This document shows positions 16,227-24,289 of a stretch of 64,000 bases of DNA, in pieces. Origin of the DNA: Acetobacteraceae bacterium (GTDB taxonomy: Bacteria > Pseudomonadota > Alphaproteobacteria > Acetobacterales > Acetobacteraceae); the NCBI GenBank assembly GCA_947455205.1, contig CANGNF010000016.1, forward strand, positions 1-64,000, given 5' to 3'. Every line of letters begins with the position of its first letter. Position 1 is the stretch's first letter. Position numbers and translations under genes: made by a program. Below the pieces are notes generated by a model that was given only the letters and a program-made list of their open reading frames with translations, ran no database searches and was not told where the DNA came from.

Positions 16227-17443
16227 GCGCGGCCACGCGGATGCTGCTGGCGCTGGTGCTAATGACCGCCGCCAGCCAATACCATCGGGCCGCGCTGGGC
16301 GTGGTGGGGCCGGAGCTGGCGCGCGACCTTGGGCAGGGTAACGGACTGCTGGGCAGCGCCAATGGCGCCTTCTTCCTGGCCTTGCTGCTGGTGCAGGTGC
16401 CGGTGGGGCTGGCGCTGGACAGCCTGGGGCCGCGCCGCACCGTGGCCTGGCTGGTGCCGCTGGCACTGCTGGGCGCCCTTGGCCAGGCGCTGGCGCCGGA
16501 TGCCCGGTGGTTCCTGGTCGCGCGCTTCCTGCTGGGGTTGGGCTGCGCCGCCAGCTTCATGAGCAGCGTCGTGCTGTGCAGCCGCTGGTTCGGCGGCGCC
16601 GCGCTGACCTCGGCGCTATCAAAAGTGTTTGCGCTGTCACAGCTGGGCATCCTGCTGGCCGGGGCGCCGTTTGCCGCCGCCGCTGACTGGTTGGGCTGGC
16701 GCGGTGCCTATGCGCTGGGCGGGGTGGCGACGCTGGCGCTGGGGGCGCTGTGGCTGGGCTGGGTGCGCGACGACCCGCCGGACCGTCCGGCGCCGAGCCG
16801 CCCGGCCGAGGGGTTGGGCGCGGCGCTGCTGGGGCAGCTCACGGTCTGGCGCACGCCGGGGCTGCTGCCGGTGCTGTGCATGCATCTGGTCGGCTATGCC
16901 GGCATGGCCACCGTGCTGGCCGTCTGGGCCGGGCCTTACCTGGCGGAGGTGCATGGCCTGGCGCCCGGCCCGCGCGGCGCGGTGCTGCTGTGCATGGGAC
17001 TGGCGCTGTCGGCCGGGCTGTTCGCGGTGGGGCCGCTGGAGCGGCGGCTGAACACGCGGAAATGGCTGGTGGTGCCGCTGGCCTCCGCCGTGGCGCTGGT
17101 GCTGGCGGCGCTGGCGCTGTGGCCGGATGCGCCGCTGTGGCTGGCGGTGGGGCTGCTGGTGCTGCTGTGCCTGCTGAATGCCTTTCCGGTGGTGGTGGTG
17201 GCGCATGGCCGCAGCCTGTTCCCGGACCATCTGGTGGGCCGCGGCGCCACCACGGTGAACCTGGCGCAGACGCTCGGCAGCGCCGCGCTGCCGGCGCTGA
17301 CCGGGGGGGTGCTGGGGCTGGTGGCGCCGGCGCAGGCCTGGCCCGCCGTCTTCGGCACGCTGGCGGCGGCGCTGGCGCTGGGCATTCTGGGCTACCTGTT
17401 CAGCCGGGACGCGCCGCCGCGCGTTGCCAAGGCTGCAAGCTGA
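16223..17443 (+). CDS. MFS transporter
   Basis: 406 aa with about 12 hydrophobic helices. Motif A appears between helices 2 and 3 as GLALDSLGPRRTVAW. The first segment reads ASQYHRAALGVVGPELARDLG, common in MFS proteins of the sugar-phosphate/nitrate-like group. The start overlaps the ArsR regulator stop (ATGA). The substrate cannot be inferred from sequence. With agmatinase and an SDR downstream, an amine or guanidino compound is only a guess. Confidence 0.85.
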   Translation: MSAATRMLLALVLMTAASQYHRAALGVVGPELARDLGQGNGLLGSANGAFFLALLLVQVPVGLALDSLGPRRTVAWLVPLALLGALGQALAPDARWFLVARFLLGLGCAASFMSSVVLCSRWFGGAALTSALSKVFALSQLGILLAGAPFAAAADWLGWRGAYALGGVATLALGALWLGWVRDDPPDRPAPSRPAEGLGAALLGQLTVWRTPGLLPVLCMHLVGYAGMATVLAVWAGPYLAEVHGLAPGPRGAVLLCMGLALSAGLFAVGPLERRLNTRKWLVVPLASAVALVLAALALWPDAPLWLAVGLLVLLCLLNAFPVVVVAHGRSLFPDHLVGRGATTVNLAQTLGSAALPALTGGVLGLVAPAQAWPAVFGTLAAALALGILGYLFSRDAPPRVAKAAS

Positions 17444-17457
17444 GGGGAGAGGACCGG

Positions 17458-18156
17458 ATGGCGCAGCGCGTCGCACTCATCACCGGCGCCGCGCGCGGCA
17501 TCGGCGCCGCGGTGGCCGCCCGGCTGGCCCGCGATGGCTGGCGCACCGTGGTGGCGGACCGCGACCCGGCGCCCGAGGCCCCGCACCGGGCGGTGCAACT
17601 GGATGTGGCCGACGAAGCCGCCGTCGGCGCGCTGCTGGCCGGGGTGACGGCGCAGGAGGGCAGGCTGGACGGGCTGGTCTGCAATGCCGGCTTCATGATC
17701 CGCAAGCCGCTGCGCGACCTGACCCTGGCCGACTGGAACAGCGTGCTGGCGACCAACCTGACCAGCAGCTTCCTGCTGGTGCGCGCCGCCGAGGCGATGC
17801 TGCGCGAGGCCCGCGGCGCCGTGGTGACCATGGCCAGTACCCGCGCCCATATGAGCGAGGCGGATACCGAGAGCTACAGCGCCAGCAAGGGCGGGCTGCT
17901 GGCGCTGACCCACGCGCTGGCGGTGAGCCTGGGGCCGGATGTCCGGGTCAACGCCGTCTCCCCGGGCTGGATCGCCACCAAGGGGCCAGCGCCGACCTCC
18001 GAGGAACATGCCTTCCACCCCGCCGGGCGGGTCGGCCGGGCCGAGGATATCGCCGCGCTGGTTGCGTGGTTGCTGGGGCCGGAGGCAGGCTTCGTCACCG
18101 GCGCCGAATTCCTCAGCGACGGCGGTGTTTCCCGCAAGATGATCTACCCGGAGTAG
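17458..18156 (+). CDS. SDR family oxidoreductase
   Basis: A classical short-chain dehydrogenase of 232 aa. The cofactor motif TGAARGIGAA is at the N-terminus, then the DVAD acidic motif and CNAGF (the NNAG equivalent). The active site has Ser in MASTRAH, and Tyr and Lys in YSASKGG. The C-terminal PG motif is SPGWIATKG. AGGGGAGAGGAC stands before the ATG, 14 bp after the MFS stop. The substrate is unknown. It belongs to the run of four genes from 15519 to 19136. Confidence 0.88.
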   Translation: MAQRVALITGAARGIGAAVAARLARDGWRTVVADRDPAPEAPHRAVQLDVADEAAVGALLAGVTAQEGRLDGLVCNAGFMIRKPLRDLTLADWNSVLATNLTSSFLLVRAAEAMLREARGAVVTMASTRAHMSEADTESYSASKGGLLALTHALAVSLGPDVRVNAVSPGWIATKGPAPTSEEHAFHPAGRVGRAEDIAALVAWLLGPEAGFVTGAEFLSDGGVSRKMIYPE

Positions 18157-18164
18157 CCCAGCCG

Positions 18165-19136
18165 ATGAACGACGCCTTCCAGCCGATCTCGGCCAATGAA
18201 CGGCCGCGCTTCACCGAGATCGCCAGCTTCATGCGGCTGCCGCATGTGCCGGAAGGCGACCCGCGCCGCAGCCAAGTGGAGATCGGGCTGATGGGCGTGC
18301 CTTTCGACCTGGGCACCACCAACCGGCCCGGCGCGCGGCATGGGCCACGCCAGGTGCGGGATGCCTCGGCGCTGATCCGCCGGGCACATCGGGCGCATGG
18401 GATGTATCCCTTCGACCTGGCGCGCTGTGCCGACATGGGCGACGCGCTGGTCAACCCGGCGGATCTGCAGGACAGCCTGGCGAAGATCATGGCCAGCGTT
18501 GCCGCGCTGCACGCCGCCGGCACGGTGCCGCTGTGCGTCGGCGGCGACCACCTGATCACCCTGCCGCTGTTGCGGGCGGCCAAGCGCGACCGGCCGCTAG
18601 GGCTGATCCACTTCGACAGCCATTCCGATACCTGGGACACCTATTTCGGTGGGTGGAAGTACACCCATGGCACTCCGTTCCGCCGCGCGATCGAGGAAGG
18701 GCTGCTGGACCCCAGGCGCTGCATCCAGATCGGCATCCGCGGCAGCATGTACGACCTGGAGGACAATGACTGGGCCGAACAGCAGGGCATGCGCGTGGTC
18801 TACATCGAGGAATACTGGAAGCTGGGGCCGGAGGCCGTGGCGGCCGAGGCGCGGCGCGTGGTCGGCGACGGCCCGACCTATCTCAGCTTCGACATCGACG
18901 CGATCGACCCGGCCTTCGCGCCCGGCACCGGCACGCCGGAGATTGGCGGCTACAGCCCGGCCGAGGCGCAGCGCATGCTGCGCGGCCTGATGGGCCTGGA
19001 CTTCGTCGCGGCGGATCTGGTGGAGGTCTCGCCGCCCTTCGACCAGACCGGCGGCACCGCGATGGTGGCGGCGAACCTGCTGTTCGAGATCCTTTGCCTG
19101 CTGGCGGGGCGGGTGGCGGCACGGCGCGGGGGGTAG
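18165..19136 (+). CDS. speB: Agmatinase / ureohydrolase family protein
   Basis: A Mn2+ ureohydrolase of 323 aa. The metal ligands are visible: His in CVGGDHLITLP, DxHxD in HFDSHSDTWD, and DxD in SFDIDAIDPAFAPGTGTPE. The family usually hydrolyses agmatine to putrescine and urea. Related members act on guanidinobutyrate, guanidinopropionate or other guanidines. The motif GTPFRRAIEEGLLD is common to agmatinase and guanidino-acid hydrolases, so the symbol is a family-level call. It starts 8 bp after the SDR and ends the operon at the strong hairpin before rne. Confidence 0.8.
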   Translation: MNDAFQPISANERPRFTEIASFMRLPHVPEGDPRRSQVEIGLMGVPFDLGTTNRPGARHGPRQVRDASALIRRAHRAHGMYPFDLARCADMGDALVNPADLQDSLAKIMASVAALHAAGTVPLCVGGDHLITLPLLRAAKRDRPLGLIHFDSHSDTWDTYFGGWKYTHGTPFRRAIEEGLLDPRRCIQIGIRGSMYDLEDNDWAEQQGMRVVYIEEYWKLGPEAVAAEARRVVGDGPTYLSFDIDAIDPAFAPGTGTPEIGGYSPAEAQRMLRGLMGLDFVAADLVEVSPPFDQTGGTAMVAANLLFEILCLLAGRVAARRGG

Positions 19137-19195
19137 CGGCAGGCTGGCGTGGCGCTGAGGCGGCCCAAAGGCGCAACGCCGTGAGGTGGCAAACA

Positions 19196-19225
19196 CCCCA
19201 TCCAGGCCGGTGGGCCTGGATGGGG
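19196..19225. terminator. Strong 13-bp stem-loop between speB and rne
   Basis: CCCCATCCAGGCC (19196-19208) and GGCCTGGATGGGG (19213-19225) pair perfectly around a 4-base loop. On the minus strand the stem is followed by TGTTTGCC, a weak T-rich tail, so it most likely ends rne. It can also stop speB transcripts read from the other side. Confidence 0.8.
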
Positions 19226-19244
19226 GTAGCGTCGCGCTAAGGCG

Positions 19245-22200
19245 TCAGCGCTTCCACCAGCCGCGCTTCTTCGGCGCGTCGGGCGGCAGTTCCTCCAGCA
19301 GCTTCGGCTGGATGATGGTGCCCTGTACCGGCTCGGCCACCGGCTCCGCCGCGGGGGCAACGGCCACGGGTTCCGGCGCGGGCGCGGGTTCCGCCATGGC
19401 GGCTTCCGGCACCGGCAGGGCGGCCGGCTCGGGCGCCGCCACGGGGGCGGGTTCCGGCGCGGCGACAACCTCGGCCACCGGCTCCGGCGCTGCCTCGGCG
19501 ACCGGCTCAGGGGCCGCAGCCACCGGCTCGGGCGCTACCGGCGCTTCGACCGCAGGCGCGGCTTCGGCAACCGGCTCCGGCGTCGGCGCAACTTCGGCCA
19601 CCGGCTCCGGCGCGGCTTCCGTCACCGGCTGCGGCGCCGGGCGATGCGGCCGCATCGCGGCCTCCTCGGCGGCGCGCTCGGCGGCTTCCATCGCGGCGAA
19701 GATGTCGTCCACCTGGCCGGCGAAGGGGTCGGCCGGGGTCGGCCCCTGGTAGCGCGGCTGGCGCGGCTGGCGCGGCGCCGGGGCAACCGGGGCGGCCTGC
19801 ACCGGGGCGGCCTCGGCCTCGGCCGGTTCCTCCTCGGTCGTGCTGCCCTCGGCACCCGGGGCGCCGTCCTCGCGGCGCCCACGGCCACCACGGCGGCCAC
19901 GGCGGCGGCGGCCACGGCTGTCACGGCCCTCGCCATCGGCTTCGGCGGGCGCTGCTTCACCGGCTTCCGCCGCTTCGGCCGCGGCGGCGACCAGTTCGGC
20001 TTCCAGCGCGTCATGCGGCTCGGCGGTGGCCTCGGCTTCCTCGCCTTCGGCGTCGCCGTCCGTCTCGCCTTCGGCATCACCCTCGGTGCCGTTCAGCGGG
20101 CTGCCATCCTCGCGCTTGCCACCACGGCGGCGGCGGCGACGACGGCGGCGACGGCCCTCGGCCTCGGCTTCCGCCGCGGCGGCGGCTTCGCTGCCCTCGG
20201 CCGGTGCTGCGGCGGCGGCGCGGCCATTGGCGCGGGCGGGGGGAGCTTCCTCCACCTCGTCCTCCACCTCGGCCTCCGGCAGGTCGTCCTCGGCATCCAC
20301 TTCCGGCGCGTAGTCCATGCGCAGGGCGTGGCGCTCCTCCGGCACCCGGTTGGGGTCGGCGGCGCGGACGCGGTCGATCCGCAGGGCCGGGGCCAGCAGC
20401 GTGTCATCGGGCTCGAACAGCACGGCCATGCCGAAGCGCGCTTCGATCTGCGCCAGGCGGTCGCGCTTGCGGTTCAGCAGATACAGCGCGACCGAGCTGT
20501 GGACATGCACCAGGATCTCGGCGGCGCGGCGCTTGCCGCCTTCCTCCTCGATCGCGCGCAGCACGTGCAGGGCGCTGTTCTCGATGCTGCGGACCTGGCC
20601 GCGGCCCTGGCAATGCGGGCAGGTGACGAAGGTGGTCTCGGCCAGGGAAGGCCGCAGCCGCTGGCGCGACATCTCCAGCAGGCCGAAATGGCTGATGCGG
20701 CCGAGCTGGATGCGCGCGCGGTCGTGCCGCAGCGCCTCCTTCATCCGGCGCTCGACCATGGCGTCGTTGCGGTTCGACTCCATGTCGATGAAGTCGACCA
20801 CGATCAGCCCGGCCAGGTCGCGCAGGCGCAGCTGGCGGCCGATCTCGTCGGCGGCCTCCAGGTTGGTGCGCAGCGCGGTGTCCTCGATGTGGCGCTCGCG
20901 GGTGGAACGCCCGGAGTTCACGTCGATGGCGACCAGCGCCTCGGTCTGGTTGATGACCAGGTAGCCGCCGGACTTCAGCTGCACCGTCGGCGAATGCATC
21001 GCGTCCAGCTGCGCTTCCACCTGGTGGCGGGCGAACAGCGGCATGGCGGGGTCGCGGTAGAGCTGGATCTTGCGGACATGCTGCGGCATCAGCATGCGCA
21101 TGAACTCGCGCGCATCCTTGTAGGCCAGCTCGCCGTCGACGTGGATTTCCTCGACATCGCGGCTGAACGTGTCGCGGATGCTGCGCTTGATGAGGTCGGC
21201 TTCCTCATAGATCAGCGCCGGCGCGGCGCTCTGCAGCGTGCGCTCGCGGATGTTGTCCCACAGCCGCAGCAGGTATTCGCAGTCGCGGCGGATTTCCGGC
21301 TTGGGGCGCTGGGCGCCGGCGGTGCGGACGATGATGCTCATGCCCTGCGGCAGGTGCAGCTCGTCGATCACCTCGCGCAGGCGCTTGCGGTCAGTGCCCG
21401 ACGTGATCTTGCGGGAGACGCCGCCGCCGCGCGGGCTGTTCGGCATCAGCACCGAGAACCGGCCGGCCAGCGAGATGTAGGTGGTCAGCGCGGCGCCCTT
21501 GGAGCCGCGCTCCTCCTTCACCACCTGCACCAGCATGATCTGCCGGCGGCGGATCACTTCCTGGATCTTGTAGTGGCGCAGGAAGCGCGGCGGGATGCGG
21601 CGCTCGGCGCGGCCTTCGCCGTCGCTTTCCTCGGGGCCTTCGCCGCCGATGGTCTCCGGCGGCGGGGCTTCTTCCTCGCGGTCGTCGCCGTGGTCGTCCT
21701 CGGCCGTGGCGGCCTCGCCGGCGGTGGCTTCGGCGGGGGTGGCCTCGGCGGCGGCGATGGTGTCGTGGCCGTCGGCCGGCGGCGCCTCGGCCACCAGCTG
21801 CTCGGCGGAAAGCTGCAGCGGCGCCTCGGCCGGTGCCTCCGGCGCGGCTGTGGGCGCGGCGTCGGCCGGGGCCTCGGCGGTGGCGTCGGGCGCAGGCACC
21901 GCCTCGGCGGCATTCGCCTCGCTCACCACCTCGTCGCCGGGCAGCCCGGCGGGCAGCACGGGCTCGGCGGCGGATTCCAGCGCGGCCGGGGCGGCCTCGC
22001 CCTGCTCCGGCTCATCCGGGACGCTGATGTTCTGGCGCGCCGCGTAGTCGGCGCCGACATCGTCGTCGTCCTCATCCTCGTCGTCGCGGGCGTCGGCGGC
22101 CTGCATCTCCAGCAGGCGCTGCCGGTCGGCGACCGGGATCTGGTAGTAGTCGGGGTGGATCTCGCCGAAGGCCAGGAAGCCGTGGCGGTTGCCACCGTAT

Positions 22201-22379
22201 TCCACGAAGGCGGCCTGCAGGCTGGGCTCCACCCGGACCACCTTGGCCAGGTAGATGTTGCCCTTCAGCGGCAATCGGTTGGCGGCCTCGAGGTCGAACT
22301 CCTCCAGCCGGTTGCCATCCAGCACCACCACGCGAGTTTCCTCGTTGTGGGATGCGTCGATCAACATACGCTTGGTCAT
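19245..22379 (-). CDS. rne: Ribonuclease E (Rne/Rng family)
   Basis: The main mRNA-decay and rRNA/tRNA-processing endonuclease, 1044 aa. It starts MTKRMLIDASHNEETRVVVL. The S1 domain is split by a long acidic Ala/Glu/Asp-rich insertion (about residues 85-255), usual in alphaproteobacteria. The catalytic core has IDVNSGRSTRERHIEDTALR and LIVVDFIDMESNRND (metal Asp residues), and the zinc-link CPHCQGRG. The tail (about 640-1044) is low complexity. It has Arg-rich blocks (RRRRRRRRRGGKRED) for RNA binding, then a run of PEPVAE-type repeats, ending KKRGWWKR. The tail should scaffold the degradosome. ATG 22379 is set by homology; the frame is open upstream. Confidence 0.94.
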   Translation of the reverse strand: MTKRMLIDASHNEETRVVVLDGNRLEEFDLEAANRLPLKGNIYLAKVVRVEPSLQAAFVEYGGNRHGFLAFGEIHPDYYQIPVADRQRLLEMQAADARDDEDEDDDDVGADYAARQNISVPDEPEQGEAAPAALESAAEPVLPAGLPGDEVVSEANAAEAVPAPDATAEAPADAAPTAAPEAPAEAPLQLSAEQLVAEAPPADGHDTIAAAEATPAEATAGEAATAEDDHGDDREEEAPPPETIGGEGPEESDGEGRAERRIPPRFLRHYKIQEVIRRRQIMLVQVVKEERGSKGAALTTYISLAGRFSVLMPNSPRGGGVSRKITSGTDRKRLREVIDELHLPQGMSIIVRTAGAQRPKPEIRRDCEYLLRLWDNIRERTLQSAAPALIYEEADLIKRSIRDTFSRDVEEIHVDGELAYKDAREFMRMLMPQHVRKIQLYRDPAMPLFARHQVEAQLDAMHSPTVQLKSGGYLVINQTEALVAIDVNSGRSTRERHIEDTALRTNLEAADEIGRQLRLRDLAGLIVVDFIDMESNRNDAMVERRMKEALRHDRARIQLGRISHFGLLEMSRQRLRPSLAETTFVTCPHCQGRGQVRSIENSALHVLRAIEEEGGKRRAAEILVHVHSSVALYLLNRKRDRLAQIEARFGMAVLFEPDDTLLAPALRIDRVRAADPNRVPEERHALRMDYAPEVDAEDDLPEAEVEDEVEEAPPARANGRAAAAAPAEGSEAAAAAEAEAEGRRRRRRRRRRGGKREDGSPLNGTEGDAEGETDGDAEGEEAEATAEPHDALEAELVAAAAEAAEAGEAAPAEADGEGRDSRGRRRRGRRGGRGRREDGAPGAEGSTTEEEPAEAEAAPVQAAPVAPAPRQPRQPRYQGPTPADPFAGQVDDIFAAMEAAERAAEEAAMRPHRPAPQPVTEAAPEPVAEVAPTPEPVAEAAPAVEAPVAPEPVAAAPEPVAEAAPEPVAEVVAAPEPAPVAAPEPAALPVPEAAMAEPAPAPEPVAVAPAAEPVAEPVQGTIIQPKLLEELPPDAPKKRGWWKR

Positions 22380-23020
22380 CGAAGCAGTGGCTCCGCGCCG
22401 CGGCGCGAACGGGCGCGCCTGCGGCGAAAACGCGTGGCATGGGCCGAGAGCGGGCAGCGCGGCACCGAAAGGCGGCGATCCGTCCTGCTCTCGTCGGGGC
22501 GCCTGTGCCGCATTGCGCGCACGGCGCACCCTGGGGTGCATGCCCCAACCAGCCCGGCAGCCAGGCTGCGGGCAGGGCGACGTTCCGTCACGCTGCAACC
22601 GGGCTACCCACCTGGGATTCAGGGGCGGGTGAGCCTAATGGTCCGTGGCGCGTCCGGTCCCGCAATGGGGGAGGGGGGTGATCCGGTCGGGCCTGGCGAA
22701 GCGTGGTGCCGCAATGGACACCCATGCCAGGCTCTGCCGCCGAAGGCCCCGCCGGCCCTCGGGCCGAAACGGGGCGATCACCCTGAACCTCCTCCGGCAG
22801 CGGGCGCCGCCGGGGCAGGGCACCATACGCCCGGCTTGCGGATTTCCACAAGACAATCCGCCGGCTGGCGATTGTGCCTCAACCGGTTCCTCACCTTTGC
22901 GTGGCAAGTGCATGGCGGCGCGTGATATGCAGGCGTCGGCAGCCTCGGGGGAGGCCGCCAGCAGGGGACGTGATCCAGGCCGTGGGGACCGGGGACCACC
23001 ATCATCGCCCGGAGTCGGGC
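22380..23020. promoter_or_regulatory. Long divergent non-coding region between rne and the amidase gene
   Basis: 641 bp without a convincing gene. The open frames across it are high-GC shadows. It must hold the promoters of both genes and a long rne leader; RNase E autoregulates through its 5' UTR in enterobacteria, and a similar leader is plausible here. A perfect 14-bp palindrome CGCGCCGCGGCGCG lies at 22394-22407, about 15 bases upstream of the rne start. No promoter could be assigned with confidence. Confidence 0.45.
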
Positions 23021-24217
23021 GTGCCGGGCCAACGCCGCCGCCGCCTGCTGCTGCTGGGCGCCGCCGGGCTGGTGCTGCCGGCCCTGCTGCCCGGCGCGGC
23101 GCGGGCCGCCGGTGTCAGCCGCGCCAGCCTGACCCAGGAAGGCCATCGCACCCGCCTGGCGCTGACGCTGGATGGCGGGCTGCGCTGGGAGCTTTCCGCC
23201 CAGGCCGAGCCGCCCGCCCTGCTGCTGGACCTGCCGCGCGGCACCTGGCACGGCGCCAGCAGCCTGGCCGCGGCCGGCTGCGTCAGCGCGCTGCGGGTGG
23301 CCAATACCCGCACCGGCACCCGGGTGACCCTGCTGCTGACCGGGCCCATCGCCACGCCGCGCGTGCTCAGCCGCGATAGCCTGCTGATGCTGGAACTCCG
23401 CCCCGGCGGCGGCCCGGCCTTTGCCCGCATGGCGGCGGCCGGCCGGCTGGCGCAGTCCACCGGGCCGGCGCGGCGGCCCAGCGCCAGCCTGCCGCTGGTG
23501 GTGCTGGACCCCGGCCATGGCGGGCGCGACCCCGGCGCCATCGGCGCCCATGGCACGCATGAGAAGCGCATCACCCTGGCGGTGGCGCATGAGCTGAAGC
23601 GCCAGCTGGAGGCCGCCGGCTTCTGCCGGGTGGCGCTGACCCGCTCCCGCGACGTGTTCATCCCGCTGGCGCAGCGGGTGGAGGTGGCGCGGAAGCACCA
23701 GGCGGCGCTGTTCCTGTCGATTCACGCCGACAGCGCGCCGCCGGAGACCGCCCGGCATGCCCGCGGCGCCAGCGTGTATACGCTGGGCGAAACGGCGTCG
23801 GACGCGCTGGCCGCCGCCCTGGCCCGGCGGGAGAACCTGGCCGACAAGGCCGGCGGTCTGCGCCTGCCGAGCGTGCCGCCGGAAGTGCTCTCCATATTGT
23901 TCAGCCTGATGCGGCAGGAAACCCGCGCCGGCAGCGAGCGCCTGGCCCGGCTGGTGGTGGCGGCGCTGGACGACGAGACGACGATGCTGCCGCACAGCCA
24001 CCGCCGCGCCGGCTTCGTGGTGCTGAAGGCGCCGGACGTGCCGGCCGCCCTGGTGGAACTGGGCTTCCTGAGCCACCCGCAGGATGAGGAGGCGCTGGGC
24101 AAGCCGGCGCATCGGGCCCGGCTGGCGGCGGCGCTGGTGCAGGCGGTGCAGGGCTACCTGGCGCGCAGCCAGCAGGCGGCGCTGGGCGGCGCGGTGCCGG
24201 GGGCGGCTTCGCCTTAA
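23021..24217 (+). CDS. amiC: N-acetylmuramoyl-L-alanine amidase (AmiC-type)
   Basis: A periplasmic peptidoglycan amidase of 398 aa that cuts the stem peptide from muramic acid, mainly at division. From GTG 23021 the N-terminus reads VPGQRRRRLLLLGAAGLVLP, a twin-arginine-like export signal ending in ARAAG. An AMIN-type beta domain follows (about 30-150). The Amidase_3 domain has zinc motifs VLDPGHGGRDPG, the Glu in HEKRITL, FLSIHADSA, and PAALVELGFLSH. GTG is chosen because the signal begins there and CGGAG is upstream; the frame is open farther up. It lies between rne and mrcA, as in many alphaproteobacteria. Confidence 0.88.
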   Translation: MPGQRRRRLLLLGAAGLVLPALLPGAARAAGVSRASLTQEGHRTRLALTLDGGLRWELSAQAEPPALLLDLPRGTWHGASSLAAAGCVSALRVANTRTGTRVTLLLTGPIATPRVLSRDSLLMLELRPGGGPAFARMAAAGRLAQSTGPARRPSASLPLVVLDPGHGGRDPGAIGAHGTHEKRITLAVAHELKRQLEAAGFCRVALTRSRDVFIPLAQRVEVARKHQAALFLSIHADSAPPETARHARGASVYTLGETASDALAAALARRENLADKAGGLRLPSVPPEVLSILFSLMRQETRAGSERLARLVVAALDDETTMLPHSHRRAGFVVLKAPDVPAALVELGFLSHPQDEEALGKPAHRARLAAALVQAVQGYLARSQQAALGGAVPGAASP

Positions 24218-24289
24218 AACCACCACGCAGGGCCCATATGCGCTGCGTTGTCATCGCCCAGGCCTGCCAGCCGGTGTAATGAAGGCCCC

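Noticed and set aside
22384..22392. AGCCACTG sequence (B12-box like) before rne on the minus strand
   Set aside because: None of the other conserved riboswitch segments is present around it.
19644..22925. 1093-aa open frame opposite rne
   Set aside because: Long shadow frame caused by high GC and Ala/Glu-rich codons of rne; it shows no recognisable domain.
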